Shown here: positions 58,319-64,000 of the stretch, one piece after another
Position numbering within the stretch: the stretch's first letter is position 1
Layout of the letters: every line of letters starts with the position of its first letter
DNA from: Buchnera aphidicola (Nurudea shiraii)
GTDB lineage: Bacteria > Pseudomonadota > Gammaproteobacteria > Enterobacterales > Enterobacteriaceae
Reading direction: 5' to 3'
Assembly: GCA_039829955.1 (NCBI GenBank)
Contig: CP140035.1
Coordinates: 1 to 64,000 of the forward strand
Length of the DNA: 64,000 nt
Program-made: the position numbers and the translations under genes
Notes under the pieces: model-generated
What the model saw: the letters and a program-made list of their open reading frames with translations, nothing else
Told to the model about the DNA's origin: nothing
The model's database searches: none

Positions 58319-59332
58319 ATGCGAGTATTAGGAATTGAAACATCTTGCGACGATACTGGAATTGCAATATATGATAGTGTTAAAGGAATTATTGCAAATA
58401 AGCTATATAATCAGTCTTATTTTCATAATTTTTACGGTGGTGTAGTTCCTGAATTAGCTTCCCAAAAACATCTTGAGGTTTTAGCTACATTAATCAAAGA
58501 TATGTTAAAAGAATTTAATGTTAATAAGTATTCTATAGATGGAATTGCTTATACAGCTGGACCAGGATTAGTAGGTTCTTTGTTAGTGGGAGCATCTTTA
58601 TCTACTGCATTAGCTTTTTCTTTAAGTATACCTACTATTTTAGTGAATCATATGGAAGGTCATTTATTAACTCCTATGTTGGAATTTAAAAAACTTAAAT
58701 TTCCATTTGTTGGATTGTTAGTATCTGGAGGACATACGCAATTAGTAAATGCATTCGGTATTGGAAAATATGAGTTATTAGGTACATCATTGGATGATGC
58801 TGTAGGTGAAGCGTTTGATAAAGTAGCTAAATTATTGGGATTAAGTTATCCAGGAGGTCCTAGTTTATCTAAATTAGCAAAATTAGGAAAATCTGGTCGT
58901 TTTCATTTTCCAAGACCTATGATAAATCAAAAAAATTTAGATTTTAGTTTTTCTGGTTTAAAAACTTTTGTTTCTAACGTTATTAAATTGCACAAGAATA
59001 ATTTTCAAACTAGAGCAGATATTGCTAAAGAATTCGAAAATGCAGCTACAGATATTTTAGTATCAAAGAGCAAAAAAGCTTTGAAACAGTTAAATTATTC
59101 TACTTTAGTAGTATCTGGAGGGGTAAGTTTAAATTCAAATTTAAGAAAGAAAATTAATATTATGATTAGTGATTTTCAAGGAAAAGTATTTTATCCCAGA
59201 TTAGATCTATGTACTGATAATGGAGCAATGATAGCATATGTAGGTATGCTTAGGTTAAAAAAGTTTAGTAATTTTGATTTAAAAATTTCTGTACATCCTA
59301 AGTGGTCTATTACTGATGTAGATCCAGTGTAG
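58319..59332 (+). CDS. tsaD: tRNA N6-threonylcarbamoyladenosine transferase TsaD
   Basis: Catalytic subunit for t6A37 formation in tRNAs reading ANN codons. The product is 337 residues, the same as E. coli. It begins MRVLGIETSCDDTGIAIYD and has the metal-binding HMEGHLL histidines, VSGGHTQLV, SLDDAVGEAFDK and CTDNGAMIAYVG near the C-terminus. Divergent from rpsU, as in E. coli. The partner genes tsaB, tsaC and tsaE are not in the window. Confidence 0.97.
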   Translation: MRVLGIETSCDDTGIAIYDSVKGIIANKLYNQSYFHNFYGGVVPELASQKHLEVLATLIKDMLKEFNVNKYSIDGIAYTAGPGLVGSLLVGASLSTALAFSLSIPTILVNHMEGHLLTPMLEFKKLKFPFVGLLVSGGHTQLVNAFGIGKYELLGTSLDDAVGEAFDKVAKLLGLSYPGGPSLSKLAKLGKSGRFHFPRPMINQKNLDFSFSGLKTFVSNVIKLHKNNFQTRADIAKEFENAATDILVSKSKKALKQLNYSTLVVSGGVSLNSNLRKKINIMISDFQGKVFYPRLDLCTDNGAMIAYVGMLRLKKFSNFDLKISVHPKWSITDVDPV

Positions 59333-59439
59333 TACATTAGGTGAATGTGTAAATGTTTTGTATGTGCTATATAAAATATAATAATTAATATTTAATTAAT
59401 GAAAAATAGATTAGATACAATTTAACAATTTAGTTTTTA

Positions 59440-60075
59440 TTATTTGTAGTTTTTGATGTATTTTTTTAAATCTTGAATAGTTAAAATTGGGATTTTATGT
59501 ACTTTAGAAAATATAATAATTTCAGATAATTTTGACATAGATCCGTCTTTATTGACTAGTTCACATAATATTCCAGCAGGTTTAAATCCTGCTAAAGTAA
59601 CTAGTTCTATTGTTGCTTCTGTATGTCCAGATCTTCCAAAAATACCATTTTTATGTGCTTGTAATGGGAATACATGACCAGGTCTATTGAGATCTTTTGG
59701 TTTTGCATTGTCTTTTATAGCTGTTCGAATAGTAGTGATTCTATCTTTTGCAGATACTCCGGTTGATATTCCTTGAGAAGCTTCTATAGTTACAGTAAAA
59801 TTAGTTTTAAATTTACTAGTGTTATTTTTTACCATAAATGGTAATTTTAATTGTTTTCGTTTAGATTCAGTAATACACAAACATACTATTCCACTTCCGT
59901 ATCGAATTGTTAGTGCCATTTGTTTTATAGTCATTACTTCTGCTGGAAAAATTAAATCACCTTCGTTTTCGCGATTTATATCGTCTAAAACTATTGCTCC
60001 ATTTCCTAATTTAAGAGATTTAATTGCGATTTGAACGCGTTTTTGTGGAGTAATAGAAAAAAAAGAATTATACAT
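59440..60075 (-). CDS. ribB: 3,4-dihydroxy-2-butanone 4-phosphate synthase
   Basis: Makes the four-carbon unit of riboflavin from ribulose 5-phosphate. The product is 211 residues (E. coli 217). The acidic loop [36 protein letters not shown] and [15 protein letters not shown] signatures are intact, and the C-terminus stays close to the family. No FMN riboswitch is evident upstream (60076-60258 is short and AT-rich). Riboflavin provision to aphids is a known Buchnera function. Confidence 0.96.
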   Translation of the reverse strand: MYNSFFSITPQKRVQIAIKSLKLGNGAIVLDDINRENEGDLIFPAEVMTIKQMALTIRYGSGIVCLCITESKRKQLKLPFMVKNNTSKFKTNFTVTIEASQGISTGVSAKDRITTIRTAIKDNAKPKDLNRPGHVFPLQAHKNGIFGRSGHTEATIELVTLAGFKPAGILCELVNKDGSMSKLSEIIIFSKVHKIPILTIQDLKKYIKNYK

Positions 60076-60258
60076 TTTATTTCAGCCTCATTAATGGTAA
60101 TAATGTTATTTTAAATTAGAATGATTGCATGAGAAGTATAATTGAAAATTGTTTTATTGTATATTTTAATACATTATGATTTTTGTTTAAAAACAAAATA
60201 TTTGTATATTTTTAAAATATTGTTAATAATTTTTGATTAATATATTAAAAGGTTATTT

Positions 60259-61503
60259 ATGAAAATATATTTAGTTGGAGGTGCTGTTCGAAATAAATTA
60301 TTACATATCCCTATTAAAGATAGAGATTGGGTGGTTACTGGAGCTACTCCAAAAATGTTATTAGATTTGAATTTTAAACAAGTAGGAAAAGATTTTCCTG
60401 TCTTTTTGCATCCTAATAGTAAAGAAGAATATTCATTGGCAAGAATTGATAAAAAGACTGGAGTAGGGTACACAGGGTTTACATCATACTTTTCTAAGAA
60501 AACTACTTTAAAAGAAGATTTAATACGAAGAGATTTAACGATTAACTCTATAGCTCAAGATAAAAATGGAATTTATATTGATTTTTTTGGTGGATTAAAA
60601 GATCTTAGAAATAAAATTTTGCGTCACATTTCTTTTTCTTTTTGTGAAGATCCTTTAAGAGTATTTAGAGTAGCACGATTTTCTGCAGAATTCAATCATT
60701 TTGGTTTTCAAATTGCAAAAGAAACTATGCAACTTATGACTAATATGGTCAAAAATAAAGAATTATTGTACTTAACTAAAAGTCGAATTTGGAGAGAAAC
60801 AGAAAAAGCATTAAAGACATCTAATCCTCATGTATATTTTCAAATTTTATATTATTGCGGCGCTTTATCTTTAGTTTTTCCGGAAATTAATATGGTGTGT
60901 CAGTTTGAATTTCAAAAAATTTTTAGATATTTTAAAAATTTTTATTTTAAGTTTAATTTTTTTTTCGAAATTGCAAGGATATCTAATTTAATTTTTGATG
61001 TAGATATTAAGTTTTCTTATTTATGTAATATAATTTGTCGATTTCAAGAACAAAATGTTTGCGATTTTTTATTTGAAATATATGATAAATTTTCAAATCA
61101 ATTTGTGAAAAAAATATGTAAACGTTTATATATTCCTTCTTATATAAAAGATTTGTCTGTTATTTTTTCTAGTTGCTTCAAATTTTTACGCATTATTCAT
61201 TTCCAATCATCAAAAGATATTATTATTTTTTTTAATAAAACAGATGTGTGGAGAAAGCCTATTAGAATTAAAAAGTTATCTATTTTAATTAATTTATATA
61301 TATGTAATTTTGAGAATAAAAAACTTCAAAATTCATGTCAAGGGAAGTTTCTTAAGAATGCTTTTAATATTGCTAATAAAATTTCTATTAAACCAATTTT
61401 ACATCTAGGATTTATAGGAATAGAAATACGAAACGAGTTGGATCGTTTAAGAATTATTGCAATTGATGAGTGGAGACGTAATTTAAATAATTTAGAAATT
61501 TAG
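60259..61503 (+). CDS. cca: CCA-adding enzyme with decayed HD domain
   Basis: Adds and repairs the 3' CCA of tRNAs; all five tRNA genes here lack encoded CCA. The product is 414 residues (E. coli 412). The catalytic head is intact: YLVGGAVRNKLL, the metal-binding aspartates in KDRDWVV, and RRDLTINSIA, plus the nucleotide-selecting EDPLRVFRVARFSAEF. In the C-terminal part the HD phosphohydrolase motif CHDLGKG of E. coli is replaced by CNIICRF, and the later FHD by FSS. Nucleotidyl transfer should remain, phosphohydrolase activity not. It overlaps the end of uppP by 12 bases tail to tail. Confidence 0.94.
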   Translation: MKIYLVGGAVRNKLLHIPIKDRDWVVTGATPKMLLDLNFKQVGKDFPVFLHPNSKEEYSLARIDKKTGVGYTGFTSYFSKKTTLKEDLIRRDLTINSIAQDKNGIYIDFFGGLKDLRNKILRHISFSFCEDPLRVFRVARFSAEFNHFGFQIAKETMQLMTNMVKNKELLYLTKSRIWRETEKALKTSNPHVYFQILYYCGALSLVFPEINMVCQFEFQKIFRYFKNFYFKFNFFFEIARISNLIFDVDIKFSYLCNIICRFQEQNVCDFLFEIYDKFSNQFVKKICKRLYIPSYIKDLSVIFSSCFKFLRIIHFQSSKDIIIFFNKTDVWRKPIRIKKLSILINLYICNFENKKLQNSCQGKFLKNAFNIANKISIKPILHLGFIGIEIRNELDRLRIIAIDEWRRNLNNLEI

Positions 61504-62307
61504 AAAGGTAATAATACAGGATAGTGAAATTCGATAAATAATAAATGGTATAAAAGAACAAACGCTAATTTTTTTCAAGCATTTTTTTATAAAAATTGCA
61601 GATGTAATAAAAGAGGATAACCAACCTATTAAAAAAAAAGTAATATTATGTAATGTTATAATTTGAAGATTATTATATAAATCTAAAATTATAGCTCCAA
61701 AAGAAATTGGAACGGATATAATAAAAGAAAAATAAGTTGCTTGAAGTTGACTTAATCCTATTAAAATACCTATAGAGATAGTAGAACAAGATCTAGAAAC
61801 TCCTGGCCATAAAGCTAGACATTGAAAGCATCCTATAACACATGATTGTAGTAAACTTATATTTTTATTTTTATTTTTTGTATTTTTCTTAAATATTTCT
61901 GACAGAATTAGTAATGTAGAACCAAAGATAAGTGGAAAAAATATATTTTTAAGATTGAAAAGTTGTTGTATATGTTTATGAAGAAACAATTCTATTAATA
62001 CTATTGGAATAGTACTAATTACAACATGAAGGTATGATAAATTACTTCGAGAATTATAGTTGTCGTTTTTTTTGAAAAATGAATAAAATAATTCAATAAA
62101 AGTATTTTTAAAATATAGAAGAATAGATAGAGATGTTCCAAATTGTATAAATGAATTTAACATTTTTACTTCGTGCACTTCTATTTTAAAAAATTTAGAA
62201 AAAATGATTATGTGACTAGTTGATGAAATAGGAAAAAATTCTAGTATTCCTCCTATAATTCCTAAAAAAATAGTAATAAATATATGATAAATAGTAGTTG
62301 TATACAT
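61492..62307 (-). CDS. uppP: undecaprenyl-diphosphatase UppP (BacA)
   Basis: Membrane enzyme that recycles undecaprenyl pyrophosphate, the lipid carrier for peptidoglycan. The product is 271 residues (E. coli 273) with about eight hydrophobic segments. The motif SSTSH keeps the active histidine and PGVSRSCSTIS keeps the arginine. In the (E/Q)xxxE motif, E. coli EGLTE is GGILE here: the first acidic residue (Glu17) is glycine while Glu21 is kept. Glycine in SSTGH and SRSG is also changed. Activity may be reduced. Confidence 0.92.
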   Translation of the reverse strand: MYTTTIYHIFITIFLGIIGGILEFFPISSTSHIIIFSKFFKIEVHEVKMLNSFIQFGTSLSILLYFKNTFIELFYSFFKKNDNYNSRSNLSYLHVVISTIPIVLIELFLHKHIQQLFNLKNIFFPLIFGSTLLILSEIFKKNTKNKNKNISLLQSCVIGCFQCLALWPGVSRSCSTISIGILIGLSQLQATYFSFIISVPISFGAIILDLYNNLQIITLHNITFFLIGWLSSFITSAIFIKKCLKKISVCSFIPFIIYRISLSCIITFLNF

Positions 62308-62361
62308 GTTTATGTTGTTTGGTTATAAAAGTTTTATGAAATTTTAAAAATTAAATTAAAA

Positions 62362-62396
62362 TAGGTAAAACGGATAAATCATACCGTCTTACCTAT
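62362..62396 (-). terminator. terminator of the pts operon
   Basis: On the minus strand TAGGTAAGACGG pairs with CCGTTTTACCTA, including one G-U pair that would be an A-C mismatch on the plus strand, so the stem belongs to the crr transcript. It starts just beyond the crr stop and is followed by TTTTAATTTAATTTTT. It separates crr from uppP. Confidence 0.75.
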
Positions 62397-62401
62397 AAAT
62401 C

Positions 62402-62890
62402 TTATTTTTCTATAGAAAAAATTACGTTTTTTCCGGCAATAATTTGACCTGATTTTTTGTGTATTTTTTTAAATAATTCTATATTAGATATAATTACAGG
62501 TGTTATTATAGATTTAGCTGTTTTTTTTAAGAAAGGTAGATCTAGGTTAATAATAGGATCTCCTATTTTTACAGTTTGATTTTCTTCAGCAAGTTTTTTG
62601 AATCCAGATCCTTGTAATTTTATTGTATCTATTCCAAAATGTACAAAAAGTTCTATATTATGTTCATGTGATTTTATTGAAAAAGCGTGCAATGTTTTAA
62701 ATATTTTTGCAATAGTTCCATTGATAGGAGATAGCATAATGTTGCTAGTAGGTAAAATAGCAATTCCATCTCCTACTATTTTTTTTGAAAATACAACGTC
62801 TGGTACTGTTTCAAGATTAACAATATTTCCTGACAACGGAGCGAAAATATTTATTTTTTTTTTATTGAAAAGATTAGAAAATAAATGCAT
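62402..62890 (-). CDS. crr: PTS glucose-specific EIIA component
   Basis: Phosphocarrier between HPr and the glucose permease EIICB. I chose the ATG at 62888-62890 (162 residues; E. coli 169), since AGGAAG lies just upstream and MHLFSNLF matches the E. coli MGLFDKL start; a frame start at 62938 would overlap ptsI. The phosphorylated histidine is in ELFVHFGID and its partner in [17 protein letters not shown] and [16 protein letters not shown] are intact. It lies directly after ptsI. Confidence 0.95.
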   Translation of the reverse strand: MHLFSNLFNKKKINIFAPLSGNIVNLETVPDVVFSKKIVGDGIAILPTSNIMLSPINGTIAKIFKTLHAFSIKSHEHNIELFVHFGIDTIKLQGSGFKKLAEENQTVKIGDPIINLDLPFLKKTAKSIITPVIISNIELFKKIHKKSGQIIAGKNVIFSIEK

Positions 62891-62915
62891 ATTGCTTCCT
62901 GTTAATAATTTTTTA

Positions 62916-64000
62916 TTAACTTTGTATAATAAATTCATTAATAATTTTTGTTATTTCTTTAGATGTTGATTGAGATAAAACACGTTTTGCTAGGTATGTA
63001 GTATCTTCGAAATTGGTTTTTCGAATTATATTTTTAATTTTTGGAATTGTAGATGCACTCATACTAAATTTGTCTAAACCCATTCCGAGTAACATAGCTG
63101 TAGCTTTTTCATCACCAGCTAATTCTCCGCACATACTTGTCCATTTTCCAGCGTTGTGTGAAGCATTAATAACTCTCTGAATTAAGTTTAATACTGCAGG
63201 ATTCATAGGATTATATAAATTTGAAATTAAATCGTTTCCTCTGTCGACAGCTAAAGTATATTGTGTCAAATCATTACTTCCAATGCTGAAAAAATCAACT
63301 TCTTTTGCCAAATGTTGTGATATTATTGCAGAGGCCGGAGTTTCTATCATTATGCCTATTTCTATTTTAGAATCGAATGGTATTCTTTTATTTTTTAATT
63401 TGAATTGTAATTTTTTAAGTTCTTCTTTTAAATTTTGTATTTCTTCTACGGAGATAATCATGGGAAACATAATTTTTAATTTTCCAAAAGCAGATGCTCT
63501 TAACACTGCTGTGAGTTGAGCATGTAAAATTTCTTTTTTATCCATTGCTATGCGTATAGCTCTCCAACCTAAAAATGGGTTATCTTCTTTTGGAACATTC
63601 ATATATGATAAATTTTTATCGCCTCCTATATCCATGGTTCGTATAATTACAGATTTGTTTTGCATTTTTTTTGCTACAATTTGATACGCATTAAATTGTT
63701 CTTCTTCACTAGGAAAAGAATTTCTATTCATAAACAAGAATTCTGTTCGATATAATCCAATGCATTCGGCTCCATGTTTTTTAACATTTACAATATCATC
63801 GATTGTTCCTATATTAGCTCCAATTTCTACACGATGACCATCTACTGTAATTGCATGTAAATATTTTAATTTTTTTAGCTTATTTTTTTTATATTCGTAT
63901 TCTTTTTTTGCTTTTTTAATTTCTTGAACTTTAGAAAAGTGTGGATTAATAAATATAATATTATTAACTCCATCTAATATTAAAAAATCGTTGTTTTTTA
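62916..64000 (-). CDS. ptsI: PTS enzyme I, partial (5' end beyond the window)
   Basis: First protein of the sugar phosphotransferase system, moving phosphate from PEP to HPr. The open frame runs from the stop at 62916 to the window edge, about 361 residues of the usual 575; the phospho-histidine domain lies outside. Visible are [39 protein letters not shown], the PEP-utiliser core [41 protein letters not shown] and [13 protein letters not shown] with the active cysteine. A TTG at 63735-63737 is internal and not the start. crr follows. Confidence 0.96.
   Translation of the reverse strand, partial: KNNDFLILDGVNNIIFINPHFSKVQEIKKAKKEYEYKKNKLKKLKYLHAITVDGHRVEIGANIGTIDDIVNVKKHGAECIGLYRTEFLFMNRNSFPSEEEQFNAYQIVAKKMQNKSVIIRTMDIGGDKNLSYMNVPKEDNPFLGWRAIRIAMDKKEILHAQLTAVLRASAFGKLKIMFPMIISVEEIQNLKEELKKLQFKLKNKRIPFDSKIEIGIMIETPASAIISQHLAKEVDFFSIGSNDLTQYTLAVDRGNDLISNLYNPMNPAVLNLIQRVINASHNAGKWTSMCGELAGDEKATAMLLGMGLDKFSMSASTIPKIKNIIRKTNFEDTTYLAKRVLSQSTSKEITKIINEFIIQS

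Noticed and set aside
60076..60258. Possible FMN riboswitch upstream of ribB
   Set aside because: The upstream gap is short, AT-rich and lacks the conserved GC-containing helices of the RFN element.

Overview
The window is a stretch of chromosome from an extremely AT-rich, strongly reduced gammaproteobacterial endosymbiont. Gene content, order and protein sequences match Buchnera aphidicola, the obligate symbiont of aphids. The block mnmG-atpBEFHAGDC-gyrB-dnaN-rpmH-rnpA-yidC-mnmE-tRNA(Phe)-groESL is the classic start of Buchnera chromosomes, and position 1 is the first base of mnmG, the usual numbering origin. I cannot assign the aphid host from the sequence alone. Nearly every gene is a recognisable, near full-length orthologue of an Escherichia coli housekeeping gene. 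There are no insertion sequences, prophages, CRISPR arrays, toxin-antitoxin modules or transferred islands.

Layout. 1-8.6 kb: mnmG and the complete F1Fo ATP synthase operon. 8.7-16.6 kb: gyrB and dnaN (minus strand), then rpmH-rnpA-yidD-yidC-mnmE (plus strand). 17.2-19.7 kb: tRNA(Phe) and the heat-shock operon groESL behind a sigma-32-like promoter. 20-28 kb: dnaC, a frameshifted rsmD, ftsY, rpoH, glmUS and a HAD phosphatase. 28-33.3 kb: metE, yicC and purH. 33.7-45.6 kb: the transcription/translation block secE-nusG-rplKAJL-rpoBC on the minus strand. 46.0-46.4 kb: the thrU-tyrU-glyT-thrT tRNA cluster, not followed by tufB. 46.5-53.8 kb: coaA, murB, metF, argG, argH and a decayed cysE. 54-58 kb: rpoD, dnaG and rpsU. 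58.3-64 kb: tsaD, ribB, cca, uppP, crr and a partial ptsI running off the window end.

The genes mainly supply energy (ATP synthase, PTS), information processing (RNA polymerase, two sigma factors, ribosomal proteins, replication, tRNA modification and CCA addition), protein folding and insertion (GroESL, FtsY, YidC, SecE), remnant envelope synthesis (GlmS, GlmU, MurB, UppP), and last steps of nutrient synthesis (MetE/MetF for methionine, ArgG/ArgH for arginine, RibB for riboflavin, PurH for IMP).

The most interesting material is ongoing genome erosion. dnaN is broken by one base in a poly(A)/poly(T) run, and rsmD by one base in a poly(A) run; both are places where RNA polymerase slippage could restore the protein. 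dnaA is absent from its expected place beside dnaN. A perfect 106-base palindrome (52-bp arms, 2-base loop) covers the end of metE and its terminator. cysE, cca, uppP and coaA have lost specific catalytic residues or a domain end while keeping open frames. I saw no convincing previously undescribed system.
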